Notes: generated from the letters alone by a model not told the origin. Shown: positions 1 through 11,821, counted from the stretch's first letter. The stretch is DNA of 64,000 nt from Cymbomonas tetramitiformis (GCA_001247695.2 LGRX02029187.1:16193-80192), one strand, 5' to 3'. Translations and numbers: made by a program.

Positions 1-3000
1 GGGGAAAGAGAAGAACCAACAGCTCAATGGGAGCAGCTTGAGGCCCCGCAAAATGGGGCACCTGAGGCAAGCAAGGACCTCCAAGAACGACGACCCCCCC
101 CAGCGGAACCAGCGAAAATGAACATAGGGGAGGACCGCCTGCACATGCTCACGTGGAATATGGCAGGGCAAAGCGATGCGTGCCTTGACCTGGCCGAGGT
201 CGTCAGAAAGAGGAGCCAAAGCCAACAGAGCCTACAGGTGATAGTCCTCACGGAGGTAAAGCATGCACACGACAGTGTGATGAGGAGGTTCAGAGACATG
301 CAATACACCGCAATAGGCACCAAAACCGAAGTACCAATGACAGGAGGCGCTGTAGAACACGCGGCAGTGAAAGGAGGAGTAGCAATACTCCTCGGCAACC
401 CCTACAGCCACGCACACAACCACCATGTTGTCCCCGCAAAGCACCTTGAGGGGTACCTACTACATGTCGTACTACACCTGCCCGGAGGGGTGATGTACCA
501 CGTGCTAGGCATTTACAACCCACCAGGGGCAGAGGAGCGGAAAACCAGGAACAAAATACTCGAGTATACGACTAACCTGCTCAGAGAAACCATGGACAAA
601 GCAAATGAACACGTGGTTATTGGTGGGGACCTCAATGCAAGCAACACCAGCACGGGCAAGGGGGTGACAAAAACCGACAAACAATGGATGAAACTTGCGG
701 GGGAGCTGGACCTCCGCAATGTAGGCCCGCCAGTCAATACCACGCTGAACTGGGCGGAAAACAGAAATATAGACAGATGGCTGGCGCCAGGGAACAAACG
801 GGCGCAATACGAGATAGGGGGCACCTCACACCTCACCCAGCACCACACGAGTGACCATGAGATGGTGAGCCTCGCGACCCTTCGGTTGGATAGTATAGAC
901 ACTCACGAACCGTACGTGGACCACGACCCCCAACCAGGGCATATAAAACTGGACACGCCCTTGTGCAAAACACACAGGGAAACACTCCAAAGCGTCCTCC
1001 TTAAAACACACGACTATGCCAGAACAGCTGAACTGAGGCTGATAACGGAAATGGCCGCCCAATGTAGGGAAGAGGGCAACCGGCAGGTAGCTCACGCTAC
1101 CATAGACAGAGCGGGGGAAACTGTGCTAAACATACTCACCCGAGCAAACAAATGTGCACTACGAGACGAGGAGCTACCCACCAGGGTAGTTGGAGGCTCC
1201 TCCGACCGGGGGGCAAAAGACCTGCTAATGAGCAAAAAGGACAGGAAAGAAAGGGATGCCGCGATACTCAACATGAGATCACACAAGCAAACCAAACGAC
1301 ACCTACGAAACCCGCAAACGGAACACTCAACCCTCCAAGGCCTGAAGGAAGGGGAAATGAAAGGCCCGCTGAACAGAGACAATGCAGACGCAAAGGAATG
1401 GGTGTCGTGGCTCACTGAGGAGGCCAAAAAGGAAAGGTCGACGGCGCACAAGGTAGTCACACAGCACTGGAAACGCGCCAAGCAAAGGCACAACGACAAA
1501 ACGGTGAAGGAATACTGGAACAACCAAAAGAGATACCACAAAAGGATATACGCAAAAGCGCAGGAAACGGGCCATGCCCCCACAGCAAACATACAGGCCC
1601 TACAGGACAGAGAGGGCAACCTGACTGCGGGCCATGATAACATTGCGAACGCCCTGGCGGACCACATGGCCCATTCGGCACCATACAGGATGGAGCACCG
1701 TAGCCTGCCCGACCAAAAACCCCTACCATGGGAGGACCCAACCCACAGGGAACGCCTCATAAAAGCACCAAGACCAGACCCCACGGGACTGGACCTCACA
1801 ATAAGCCGACAGGGCTACAACAAAGCAGTACACGCCCTGAATAACAACAAAGCACCAGGCCCCACCAGGACCCCAAATGAAATTCTCAAGTACATGCCAG
1901 AAGACTTCCATGACGCATTACATGCACTCATGCTGGAAATGTGGAATAGCAAGCATGTCCCCCTCATGTGGAAAAAGGGGACGTTCTGCTTCCACCACAA
2001 GAAAGGGGACGTGACCCTGCAACAGAACTACCGGCCTATAGCCCTACTCGAGGGGGTGTTCAAGCTGTACACCTCGCAAATTGCGAACATGCTCTCCACG
2101 TTCTGCGAAACGCAAGGAATACTAGCCCAGGCGCAAGAAGGCTCAAGGGAAAAAAGGAACACACTCCGGCAACTCACCAGGGTAACCAATGCGATAGAGG
2201 ACGCGAATGTCTCAGGACGGGAACTGCATGGTCTGTACGTGGACTTCGAAAATGCGTATGGCTCGGTGGACCACAGCAAACTGCTACACACGATGCAATA
2301 CCTTGGAATACCTGACGAACTCACACAAGTGGTGCGAGATGTCCTGGGCACACAAAGCCACGACACCATGTCCATGTACACCAGGGTAGGTGGGGAAACC
2401 TCCTACAAAACGGTACAGGTGCAGAGAGGACTCCTCCAGGGGGACAGCATGAGCCCCCTCCTCTTCATAATATACCAGGAGCCGCTATTAAGATGGCTAA
2501 AGGTGGGGGACCATGGATACCAACACAAGTATGCAGCGGAACAGGAAAGACTGGGGCCTCTCAGAACAACAGCAGGGGCATTCGTCGATGACCTGCTCAT
2601 ACTATGCCCCACGATTTTCCACATGAGAGCCCAGCTGCACAAACTACAGGCATTCTCACAGTGGAGCGAACTCAAAATTAACCTCACCAAGTCAGCCATA
2701 ACCGGTATAAAAAATGGGGTCTCCATACCCGAGCAACTCCAAAAGGACCTCAAAATGCCGGGGGTGGACGGCAAACTAAGCCACTTCAAAATACTCAAGC
2801 CGGAAGACACATACAAATACCTGGGGGTACTGCTGGCATTCACCGGCAAGTGGGACAGGGAGAAAGAAGCAGCCAAGGAAGAAATGAACCACAGAATACA
2901 AGCCCTACTGCGCTCCCCGCTAACGCCGGACCAAAAAGAATACTCTCTCCACTCTGCGATACTGGGGAAGTTCAGGTATGGACTGCACCTGGGACTCTAT

Positions 3001-3438
3001 ACGGCAGGCGAAATAGATGACTTCGACAAAATAATAGGCGGGGCCATAAAAAACATACAGGGCCTACCCCGCAACGGAACACCAAACATTTTTACCACTC
3101 AGGAAAAAGAACAATACGGCCTGGGCATGGTGCCACTCCAGGCGGTCTACGCCCAGTCGATTTGGAGCGGACTGCTTGAGGCCATGCACAGTGAAGAAGA
3201 TAGAGGAACTATACTCATTAGATACTCAAGCAAAGAAGAAAAGGAGGAACGAAAAAAGAACCTACAAAACCACTGGACATTCCCTGCACAGATGCAACGG
3301 GCACTACAACAGGCATTTGGAATTACCACTGAACTATTTGCCTCACCCCTCAATGTTCACCACAACACCACGACTTACTTGGTGGTGCACCCTCTGCATC
3401 CGGGGATGGTTAGATTCCTCTCGGTGCTCTACGCATGA
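1..3438 (+). CDS. Non-LTR retrotransposon ORF2, endonuclease-reverse transcriptase, 5'-partial
   Basis: The frame is open from base 1, so the protein begins left of the window; the first in-window ATG is at 118. Seen: an APE-type endonuclease at about residues 10-245 counted from that ATG (TWNMAG, LTEVK, GGDLNA, NIDRW, SDHEMV), then a basic linker. A reverse transcriptase spans about 580-960 (NKAPGP, NYRPIALLE, YVDFENAYGSVDH, QRGLLQGDSMSPLL, catalytic FVDD near residue 822, YLGVLLAFTGKW). Such proteins nick the target and copy element RNA onto it. There is no RNase H after the RT; the ORF stops at 3438. No frameshift is visible, so this copy could have been active recently. It differs in sequence from the LINE at 51-64 kb. 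The clade is not assigned. Confidence 0.9.
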   Translation, partial: GEREEPTAQWEQLEAPQNGAPEASKDLQERRPPPAEPAKMNIGEDRLHMLTWNMAGQSDACLDLAEVVRKRSQSQQSLQVIVLTEVKHAHDSVMRRFRDMQYTAIGTKTEVPMTGGAVEHAAVKGGVAILLGNPYSHAHNHHVVPAKHLEGYLLHVVLHLPGGVMYHVLGIYNPPGAEERKTRNKILEYTTNLLRETMDKANEHVVIGGDLNASNTSTGKGVTKTDKQWMKLAGELDLRNVGPPVNTTLNWAENRNIDRWLAPGNKRAQYEIGGTSHLTQHHTSDHEMVSLATLRLDSIDTHEPYVDHDPQPGHIKLDTPLCKTHRETLQSVLLKTHDYARTAELRLITEMAAQCREEGNRQVAHATIDRAGETVLNILTRANKCALRDEELPTRVVGGSSDRGAKDLLMSKKDRKERDAAILNMRSHKQTKRHLRNPQTEHSTLQGLKEGEMKGPLNRDNADAKEWVSWLTEEAKKERSTAHKVVTQHWKRAKQRHNDKTVKEYWNNQKRYHKRIYAKAQETGHAPTANIQALQDREGNLTAGHDNIANALADHMAHSAPYRMEHRSLPDQKPLPWEDPTHRERLIKAPRPDPTGLDLTISRQGYNKAVHALNNNKAPGPTRTPNEILKYMPEDFHDALHALMLEMWNSKHVPLMWKKGTFCFHHKKGDVTLQQNYRPIALLEGVFKLYTSQIANMLSTFCETQGILAQAQEGSREKRNTLRQLTRVTNAIEDANVSGRELHGLYVDFENAYGSVDHSKLLHTMQYLGIPDELTQVVRDVLGTQSHDTMSMYTRVGGETSYKTVQVQRGLLQGDSMSPLLFIIYQEPLLRWLKVGDHGYQHKYAAEQERLGPLRTTAGAFVDDLLILCPTIFHMRAQLHKLQAFSQWSELKINLTKSAITGIKNGVSIPEQLQKDLKMPGVDGKLSHFKILKPEDTYKYLGVLLAFTGKWDREKEAAKEEMNHRIQALLRSPLTPDQKEYSLHSAILGKFRYGLHLGLYTAGEIDDFDKIIGGAIKNIQGLPRNGTPNIFTTQEKEQYGLGMVPLQAVYAQSIWSGLLEAMHSEEDRGTILIRYSSKEEKEERKKNLQNHWTFPAQMQRALQQAFGITTELFASPLNVHHNTTTYLVVHPLHPGMVRFLSVLYA

Positions 3439-5026
3439 TGGAGCCACGGCTTAATTTCTTCCGCGAATGATTTTCTTCATCGGCACTGACTTCTTCAATC
3501 TGCTGGTTGCCCTTGGACAGTTTACATTAGTGAATTTGATTTGTTCCTGCTCTAGTTTACATATTCGGATTTGAGATGTAGGAACCGGATGCCCTTGCGG
3601 GGTATCACCTAGTAGCAACCCTAGAGATGGATCAGAATTGCACAGTGGCTTTGCTAGAGTTGCAGAGATGAGCAGCTTTGTATCTAACACTCCCCACCTT
3701 CAGCACAACTAGTGGTGTACTGGAATCTGCCAGCAGCCCTCACGGAGTAGCCGGTGTAGGCCCTGGCAGACTCCCCTAGATCCGTAGTAGCTCAGGGTGA
3801 GTGTCGTTGTTGTGTCACGTGTCACCGAGGTCACTGATCGGGTTTAGTTTCGAGGTTCATATTGTTTCCGTTACCTCATAATATTCAGTTTTAGACTTCA
3901 CCGAAACGGCCAACCTGTTAGTCCACTTAACCGGATATCCATTGTGAGGGTATCCCTGTAGTATGTTGTTGGCGGAAGAACGGGTGGCCTCGAGGGTTGA
4001 GGCGCTTATATGGACATGCAACTCGGAGCAAGACCCCGACGCTCCTCTCCCGCTCGTAAGTGATCTCACAAATGATCGGAGTCATCGCCTTCTCGAAATG
4101 CAAGCGGCTGCAAGTGACTTGGCAATTCTTTTGGAGAAATCGGTGTAAGATAACGCAAAGTACGCAAGAGTAATTTCAAGTACCTGGCACGAGTACAAAT
4201 ACGTGGAGGAAGCATGTGAGTATATTTTTGGCATGAACTGCGAAATGGAATTTAAATTTATATAACTATGCTTGGTCCTTGGAAAACAACCGTTCGGTGT
4301 CAAGTGCTCTCCAAGAAGAGCAACCCGCACAGGAAAATGACGTGTGATGTGACTGTATGCAGTCATCATAAGGTCGCAAGTCCTAGGTATAAAGGGGTAT
4401 GATTAATAACGATCCCGTGCGTGAATGAAGCAATCAACCAAAAAAATACGGATATAAGAATATGCACAACCCGAACGTGGTGCGCGGCGTTGTACGGTGT
4501 AATGAAACGTGAATGCGTATGGGTATGCCCACATTGAAACAATGCTTTATTCTAGATTCGTGATCGAGGGAAACGCAAAACTTGTGCTACAAGACGACAT
4601 GTGCCGGGCACGTCCTCGTTTTTTCACCCATCATTTTCCCAGTTGTTTGCTCATTTCCCGGGGGAAATCTCCAGTTTCGAAAAATCTGCACTCTTGTGGC
4701 TAGCCCAAATTTTCATTCTAAATTATTTTTTGCACTTTTGATGTTGGTTCCCAACTTTTCACCTTGGGGATCCTCACGTGCGCCCTTACGAAGAAGAAGA
4801 AGAAGAAGAAAAGGCATCACTCTGCAGACCAAGTGTTATCGGCTTAGATATTCAGAAATTGATATCGATATATTGGTGTACAAATCGGCATACATTGCAA
4901 CTTTCGTCGATCTAGCTACCACAAACATATTTTTCAGAAATAGGGTTTTGCTTTCGATTGGCTCCATGGATGGGCACGTTTCAAACATAAGCTATCCAAA
5001 AATTATGCAAACGTAAGGTGTACTGC
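3439..5026. other. Non-coding stretch after the LINE; (GAA)n microsatellite
   Basis: I see no credible gene. The first few hundred bases are probably the 3' UTR of the retrotransposon, but I cannot find its end or a target-site duplication. A GAA microsatellite lies at 4790-4811. Short open frames here have no recognisable motif. Confidence 0.5.
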
Positions 5027-6100
5027 TCACTCCTTGCAAGGCAAATCGATCTCTCGCGCCAACTCTTCTACAACTTGTCTCCACTTTTGGCGGTCTTTGT
5101 CTTTTTCAAGAAGTGGTGTCTCTGATGCCAATAGCTTGGCCAACTCTTCCTGAAGCTGCACCTGCGGGGAGTCTTGCATGCATCCTGTATCTCCACAACT
5201 CCTACTGATTAAAAGGATTGCTTGGCCATCGACTTCTGAACCCGACCAGCTGGCACAAATATGCCTCGATGGATGCTGGATGATGAAACCAGCGACGGTA
5301 ATTCCAGCAGCCACCGCTGAGCTATACAACCGGAACTCCGCGTCCTTGAAATCCGAAGGCTGAAAGTACCACTCAGTCAAATTTGGCCCAAGCCACGGCA
5401 TTTCATACGGCTCCCAGCTATCAAACCTCAGCATGTCTGCCTGGTCTTGCAATGTCATGAACCAAAAAGGCTCCCTCTCGTGAAGCTCTCCAACCTGCAA
5501 GAGCGCGATGCCTCCTGGTTTGAGCAGACGGATCAGGGGGCTCAGCTTGTATGGCCGCTTGTCCTTTTTGCAGTGCCGTACAAACTTGCGGATGCAGTGC
5601 TGGGACAGGATCACGTCATACCGCTCGTCGGTCAGGTTGCACATGTTGGTTCTAGCATCACCAAATATAATCTTGGGCAGGTTATACACATTGACGGGAA
5701 CGTTGAACGATTTGGCCGTATGTAAGAAGAAATCTTCTTCCACCTCATTATTCCTGTGTTTCAGCATGTCAAACCAGTTGATGCCAGTGATGTCGGCCTC
5801 TGGATACATAGCTTTCAGCTGTAGGGCGGCGTTACCCATGCCAGAGCACACTTCCAGCAGCTGGGGGGTGGAGCTTGAGGAGGAGGGGGGCTCCACTCGG
5901 TTCAGATAGGCATCCATCAGCTTCCAGAATGTGTTATCGCACCGACCTAAGATCTTTTGAAAGAAATACTGTGCAACCGCCCTCCCCCGTCGTGGCCTCA
6001 AAAGGGCAAACGCTGGTGAGGGGAAAGCATCACGTAGGATGCGTCGACGGGAAGAATGAGCACCATGGTGTTGGCCATCGATCGCTGAAACGATGCGCAA
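5027..6100 (-). CDS. Class I SAM-dependent methyltransferase, probable host gene
   Basis: The product has 357 residues. A Rossmann methyltransferase core is visible: motif I LLEVCSGMGNAAL (about residues 81-93), an acidic strand end (ADITGINW), a motif IV-like YDVILSQHCIRKF and a post-motif LLKPGGIALLQVGELH. The enzyme should transfer a methyl group from S-adenosylmethionine; the substrate cannot be told. The first ~45 residues are Arg/Ser/Ala-rich and could be a targeting peptide or the result of a start chosen too far upstream; the conserved part begins near AQYFFQKILGR. It stands alone on the minus strand and is the only likely ordinary host gene in the window. No intron is needed to read it. 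Confidence 0.65.
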   Translation of the reverse strand: MRIVSAIDGQHHGAHSSRRRILRDAFPSPAFALLRPRRGRAVAQYFFQKILGRCDNTFWKLMDAYLNRVEPPSSSSSTPQLLEVCSGMGNAALQLKAMYPEADITGINWFDMLKHRNNEVEEDFFLHTAKSFNVPVNVYNLPKIIFGDARTNMCNLTDERYDVILSQHCIRKFVRHCKKDKRPYKLSPLIRLLKPGGIALLQVGELHEREPFWFMTLQDQADMLRFDSWEPYEMPWLGPNLTEWYFQPSDFKDAEFRLYSSAVAAGITVAGFIIQHPSRHICASWSGSEVDGQAILLISRSCGDTGCMQDSPQVQLQEELAKLLASETPLLEKDKDRQKWRQVVEELAREIDLPCKE

Positions 6101-8303
6101 GGTCTCGTGATTTACAGCAATTGCTCACCCTATGGAAGGTTCCGCATGCCTCTCTACACAAGCACGTAACAACTTTTGAAACGAATGGCGGTGGAACTTA
6201 GTTCCTTACTGCTAGTGGTTTCGCAAGTCTACAGCTTCATACCTCTACTTAAAACTCCGAAAAGCTGGCCATCTACGGTGGGTGTTAGAACTAGCGTCTG
6301 ACACGTCTAAAGCTGTGACACCTTCGACCCCGGCCCCTTGGTTCTTCCTCAACGGCATTTAGTAAGTTGGACACCTATGGCATTTAGTAAGTTGAAGAGA
6401 TGAATAAAGCCCACCATGAGTAGCCTGCCATGCGGGGCAAAAATGTGCAGTGTAACCCCCTAAAAGCGCACGCGAGACCCGGTTAGCCACACCCCAAACC
6501 CCCAACTGCCTGGGCTCCAAGCCATCAACTACTGTAAAGTCTGCCGCAGTCACCTATGTCTGCCTCTCGAGCGCAAATTGTGTTTGTCTGGTCGTACCTG
6601 GAAGCACTGCACTGGGCGGCCAACTCCGTGTCCTGTTCCCGAATCCTTGGGTACTACTATGCATCCTTCCTCAGTGTAGCCCTTCGGCGCCTGCGTCCCT
6701 TGTGGCTCGGAGTATATGTTCACGAAGTGCTTCAAACCTGTCCAGCGTTGCCAGCCCTATCCTCAGCCACTCAGCCCGCCTCTCGTCCTGCGAGCGGAAC
6801 CTTGTGACGGCCAAAAGCATTTTACCCTTCGAGTGCTCCGCAGAGAGCTCGGTCAGCCAGTGAAGCCCACTACGTACCTGTGGCTTATTCGCTTACAGGG
6901 AGCCAGCCAGCAACGACGACACAAAAGCAAATTATAGCCAATCATACGTACATAATGCTGCCACCCACCATTCGTGCGGGAATAGGGAGTCAGCATGTGA
7001 GCACTAAATTGCTCTGGGGCAGCAGCTCCGAAGGAAGGCTTCTCAGGAAGCTCCGCGCCGCGATGAGTGGGAGTGGGCCAGCAAAAATGTTCCTTAGAAT
7101 GAGAATATAATTTAGGTGCTGGTCGCAGTTTTCATATGGACTAGGCTCTCACTTGCATAGTTGTCCACAACTTCACGTCTCCCGAACCCGATCTTTTAGG
7201 GTTTAAGGGCTCCTGCCCTCGACAGGCATGCCCACACGCCAGCTTCCTTAGGATCCTCGACTATCTGTGGTGCATACCTGATTTCTTGAGCGCTTCGAGA
7301 GCTCCAGGGTACTTCCCAAGGTCGAGGGTAACCGCATTAGCATACTTTGGCAACGGCACAGTGACGCTACCAGGAGAGAAGTCTCCAGTAAGCCGTGCCA
7401 CAGGCCCTGTCGGTAGGGTTGTCGGTTCTTCACGATCCAAGGCTTCTCTCGCGATAGCTTCTCGTCGACGAGCCCTGCGAGCTGCACTCCCGAGATTTCT
7501 ACGCCAAGGAACTCCAGCTGAACTTTTTGAGGATATCAGAGGACCTTTAACTTGTGACAACTCTTCTTCCGTAGCAGAGCCTGGGTATCTGCGTCTGCTG
7601 TCGCATTGTGTGCACGTTATGACAGTCGACAATGCGCATATCCACAGCCAATTCATGTCAAGGCTCTTGTGCAATCAATATCTTCGCTGCTAGCTACATT
7701 TTCCAGCCCAATCCGAACCAGCGTGCGCCCAACTGATTTTCACTTTTAAGACTGTTTTTAAGCCCCACGGCAACCCCGACTCAAGAGAAGACTGATCCTT
7801 TAGCTTTACTTGTTGTTGCATCTCTTTATCGCTGGTTATATCTCTGAGAAAAGCTATGGATAGGAACGCCAGAGAAGCGACTCAGAGAAGAACTTCGGCC
7901 GACGGACGCTGTGGGCCGCCAGATCGATGGGGAGATCCCAACGATCTACTGGGAAGAGGTGCAGAGAGAAGAGCGAAGAAGACTCGAGAGAACAGCATCG
8001 GCAAATTCAGCATGCTTCTTCGGGCGTGTCGTCGACACTCACACTCGACACTCGACTGTCGATGTCGACTGTCGACTGTCGATGTCGTGTGACACTCTCC
8101 CAACGGGTCGCAAGCCAGAGGAGAGCCATGAGTCGTCGGATCAGGCCGTCATTTCACCACCTTTTTCTTCATACCGAAAGCATTATTTTCGCTGTCTGGA
8201 AGCACTTTACTGCTGTATATCATCTTGATTTTTCAACTGCAGGGTGCGAGACTACCAAACATGATTCTTCCTTGCACCTATTATACACTCGAACTTTTAC
8301 AAT
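6101..8303. other. Intergenic region without a firm gene
   Basis: No recognisable protein or RNA gene, apart from one weak candidate exon near 7.3-7.7 kb. A low-complexity run of GTCGA/CACTCGAC motifs lies at about 8029-8094. Confidence 0.4.
7261..7674 (-). CDS. Possible exon of an unknown gene
   Basis: An open frame of 137 codons on the minus strand. It is Arg/Ala-rich and ends in a segment (LDLGKYPGALEALKKSG) that runs into CAG|GTATGC, a plausible 5' splice site, just before the stop. No domain recognised. A plus-strand frame of the same size overlaps it, so this may be chance. Confidence 0.2.
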   Translation of the reverse strand: MHKSLDMNWLWICALSTVITCTQCDSRRRYPGSATEEELSQVKGPLISSKSSAGVPWRRNLGSAARRARRREAIAREALDREEPTTLPTGPVARLTGDFSPGSVTVPLPKYANAVTLDLGKYPGALEALKKSGMHHR

Positions 8304-8311
8304 ATTGTGAG

Positions 8312-8323
8312 CAAGGTTGGCAA
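8312..8323 (+). repeat. hAT-like left TIR
   Basis: CAAGGTTGGCAA, preceded by the target-site duplication ATTGTGAG at 8304-8311. Confidence 0.8.
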
Positions 8324-8414
8324 GTCATCTGAATTCCGATCTGAATTCCGATCTGAATGTCGAAATCTGAACGTAATTGTCTGAATAACCTGAATATGTC
8401 TGAATATGAGTGGC

Positions 8415-8526
8415 GTATTCATCTAAGAGGCCATTCCCGCCTCGATGCGATGAATTGGACGCACCCAAGGGCACCCCAACATGCTAGGATGCCATTATGA
8501 CCCATAGCCGATCTTTTGGGACTTAC
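8415..8526 (+). repeat. 172-bp satellite, left fragment
   Basis: Part of a tandem unit beginning near TATTCATCTAAGAGGCC and ending GGGACTTAC. The LTR element inserted here, duplicating CTTAC (8522-8526), and the unit resumes at 11822. Confidence 0.7.
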
Positions 8527-8717
8527 TGCTGGATGTGACACACCGTGTGTCACTTCCTGTTATCTGTACTAGTACTCCGTACAGTACGGGTGTCACAGGT
8601 TTAGGGTTTCCGGCATAAAGCCGAGACTATCTTATGTTTATTGGGACTTATGCAAACACCGAAAGTGAAAGCGTTCTGACTGTAACCCGATATATACCCG
8701 TAGCTATATATCTCACA
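8527..8717 (+). repeat. 5' LTR of the gag-only element
   Basis: 191 bp, TGCTGGATGTGACACACC...CTCACA. It has an internal short inverted repeat TGTGACACACCGTGTGTCAC near its 5' end and a TATATA-rich 3' part. Confidence 0.9.
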
Positions 8718-9107
8718 GGTTATGGTGCGCCAGGCACCTTCCACTACTTTTGGTAGCATGATTGGCTAAACGCCTCCGCTTGGTGGGGCGTTGGGGGTCC
8801 CATTTGATGGTTGCGCTATGAGGACTCGCGGTTGAGGCACACGTCGTTACGGAGTAATTGTGTTTATCGCTGCAGCGTACCCTACGTAATTTTTTGGATG
8901 TCCACGGGATTTTCGTTTTGACTGGACCTGATCAATCTTTGTCGCGGACTTCTTGCGCAACGTGTTCTTCGACTTCCGCATTTCTACAATTGGGATTTCG
9001 CAGTTACGGACGTTTTGACTGCTTTTGCCATCACCATTTCCGCGAGTTCCTCCTCTCCGCGCCATCGCCACCTTACCCCGACGTACCCACCTATAGGATT
9101 TTTATCA

Positions 9108-11415
9108 TGAGTATTTCTTCGCACGCTACGCCTCCCATGGGGGCTCACAACCGGATTCGTCTAGACACAATTTTTTCCCGAGACGTTGGGATGCGCTATC
9201 GGCCAACGCCTGCATCTCCGGCAGCTAATTTGACGGCTCCTGAGCGGACACGTGCCGTGGCCGTTCAGAATTCGTCATGGGACGTTGATTTAATCAAAAG
9301 AACATCTCGCGACGCTCTTGGCTCCAAGGAGGCGTCATTCCGAGGTGACGCGAACCGGACCGCAATGTTTTGTGGACGTCGTTGGTGACATCTTTACAGT
9401 CGGCATTTGAGTTGAAAGACACCGCCAACGACACCCTCTTCGACTTGGCGGACGCCACCAAGGAGGTCAACAACGTCTACAACGCCATCCTCTTCACGAC
9501 GTTGACGTCTTTGACGAGGCCTCACTCACCCGCGAGACGTTGGGTGGACGCTTCTGGACGTGCTTCACCGCGAGATGGGAAGCGAGCTTTGCTTGAGGTC
9601 ACGAAGAGGCTGCTTCCTCGAGTTCTCCGACCCCTTGGGAACTACGAGGAGTTGTGTGCCATCTACTTCGACTCCAAGCTCGACCCCGATCCGTTAATCC
9701 AAGACTTCGACGCCTGCCTAACGGCTATCCGCAACTCGCCCTCTGGTCCGCTCGACGACATGATGGCCAAGAAGCAGCTGCTCGCGTCCCTCGACCCCAT
9801 CATGTACGACAAGGTCACCACGCCGCTTCGGCTCGACGTGGACTTGGCCAAGGTCGACCTCGAGGACATCTACGCCCACATCCTCGAGATTTGGGAGAGC
9901 GAGAACGGCGTTGGCCGCGCGAAGCACCCTAAGCCGTCACCTCCGACTTCCCCAACTATGCTTTACTCTGGTGGGATTGACGTTAAGAGCCTCATCATGG
10001 AGTTCGAGAAGCAATTGGAGGCCGCCACCTCTACCCTCGTGACGCTAAAGGACTCAATCGCGAAGAACGACGAGCCTCTCTCTGGATTCGCTGACTCTCA
10101 CCGCCGCCGCCAGCAGCCTGACGGTAAGCGGGGTGTCTCCTTTCCGCCCTCACGTTGGCGGGATGAGCGCAACAGGAGGGACGATGGGAAGTTCCATGGA
10201 CGGAGCAATCGTGTTGGGGGCTATGGCGCGCGGAAGAGCTTCCGCTTCGCCGCGAGCCCGCTCAAGACCGACGGGAATTGGAGTCAGAACCACTACAAGA
10301 AGAACTCCGCCCACAACATCTCCTTCCACGTGGCCTCCTCCGCCTTCGTCCCTGAGTGCGCGCGTTGTCCTCCTGGACACTTCCACGACACCGCGAATTG
10401 CCCCACGGACGACATGGCATGCGCGGAGTGCGACTTGGTGACTGCCGACGAGAGCGACGAGATTGTGTCCGCGTTCCAAGCCGCCTTCGACGCCCAGGAC
10501 GACGCCACCTTCGCTCGACTTTGTGGACAACATGATCAACCTGTTGTTCGTCACGACGAAGAGCCCTTCACCTTCGCGGACGACATCAACATTGGCCTTC
10601 GGGCACAGTACGCAGGCTTAAAGCCTTCTCCGCCCTCTCTCCTTGCTACCCGCGTGCACGAGGCGCGCACGGCTCTCCGTGAGCTGAAGCAGGTAGCCGG
10701 TGGTGCTGAGTCGGCCCCGCAGCATTTTCCCATGGTTCATTTCGGCACGGCCCCGCCCGCCGTAATCGACGAGAGCATCGCGGAGCCCGAGCCGCAATTG
10801 ACGATCGACAACAACGAGAACGCGCTAATCTTCCCGAAGCAGTTCGTCGACAACGAACCCCCCTTCGAGCAGTCCTTTATGGACGGCATGTCTGTGAAAT
10901 TGGGCTTCTTCGAGCCCGAGCCACAGGTTTCAATTCAATCCTTCAGCCCCCTGCCTCCGTACATTTCTTCCACGCATGATTCAGCTAGCGTGGCTGACTC
11001 GGAGTCTGGCGACGAGGAATTGCATGTGGACACACCGCCACCCGCTCCACGGGTTGGTGGTGTCCGGGCACCGTCAATTGGCAGTCTCCTCACGGCAGCG
11101 GCACTGCCGGCTCTGTTCATGTGTGTGAGCATGGCTTTGCTCGACACCGTCACCGCCTCTGCACTTTGTGGCGTGGAGATTGCTCCACGGGCGGTGGTGT
11201 CCGGGCAGTCCTTCAATTATCAGAATTGCGCAATGGACTTCTTCCGTGACTCCGCCTTTCTGGACTCTGGACCCGCTGACCCCGACGGCAACTTCAATCT
11301 GGACTCTGGTTCTTTGGACTTTGGCACTTTTGACTTCTTCAATCTGAGCTTTGAGATTGACAACGGCAACTTCTACAGCGAACTCTGCTTTGTGGACCGC
11401 TTTCAAAGTGGCTAG
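9108..11415 (+). CDS. Gag-like polyprotein with zinc knuckle, frameshift near 9368
   Basis: From about 9370 to 11415 the frame encodes a Gag-like protein. A helical capsid-type region comes first (NYEELCAIYFDSKLDPDPLIQDFDACL, LASLDP), then a basic RNA-binding stretch rich in Arg. A zinc-knuckle-like CARCPPGHFHDTANCP (about residue 335 counted from 9370) is followed by a long acidic C-terminus. The frame has no nearby upstream ATG; the preceding frame opens with ATG at 9108 and would join by a one-base shift around 9368-9372. Either the start is made by frameshifting or a small indel broke the gene. The protein probably packages element RNA. The Ty1/copia affinity is inferred from the overall pattern. 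Confidence 0.65.
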
Positions 11416-11625
11416 AGTTGCTCTGTGACTGCTAGTAGCCCTGCTAGATCAGCTTCAAGGCCAAGATGCCTCCTTGTGTGCACGGCTAGCTAGAGATTTG
11501 GGACCGCCCTGGCCAAGAGCACAGGCCCCCTCTAGAATTGTTTCCACCGCTTGAGATGGTGTGTTTTCTAACTGCAACAACCCTGTTCCACCCTAACTCT
11601 TCCTCCGTAATAGTCCAGGGTGGTG

Positions 11626-11816
11626 TGCTGGATGTGACACACCGTGTGTCACTTCCTGTTATCTGTACTAGTACTCCGTACAGTACGGGTGTCACAGGTT
11701 TAGGGTTTCCGGCATAAAGCCGAGACTATCTTATGTTTATTGGGACTTATGCAAACACCGAAAGTGAAAGCGTTCTGACTGTAACCCGATATATACCCGT
11801 AGCTATATATCTCACA
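11626..11816 (+). repeat. 3' LTR of the gag-only element
   Basis: 191 bp; I see no difference from the 5' LTR at 8527-8717. Followed by CTTAC, the second copy of the target duplication. Confidence 0.9.
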
Positions 11817-11821
11817 CTTAC

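Larger units (their letters stand above)
8527..11816 (+). mobile_element. Gag-only LTR retrotransposon (TR-GAG type), very young
   Basis: Bounded by two 191-bp direct repeats that begin TG and end CA, with a 5-bp target duplication CTTAC (8522-8526 and 11817-11821). By eye the two LTRs are identical, which implies recent insertion. A candidate primer-binding site with a TGG start lies at 8723-8738, and a G-rich tract precedes the 3' LTR. The only coding content is a Gag-like ORF. There is no protease, RT, RNase H or integrase, so the element must be mobilised in trans. Confidence 0.85.

Noticed and set aside
1092..1799. Minus-strand 235-codon ORF opposite the first LINE
   Set aside because: Shadow of the RT gene: Cys/Ser/Trp-rich composition with no domain.
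118..3438. Treating ATG 118 as the real start of the LINE protein
   Set aside because: The frame is open to base 1 and the upstream codons look coding, so the ORF is partial.
8029..8094. GTCGA-rich run as a regulatory array
   Set aside because: It looks like simple-sequence slippage and is not tied to any gene.
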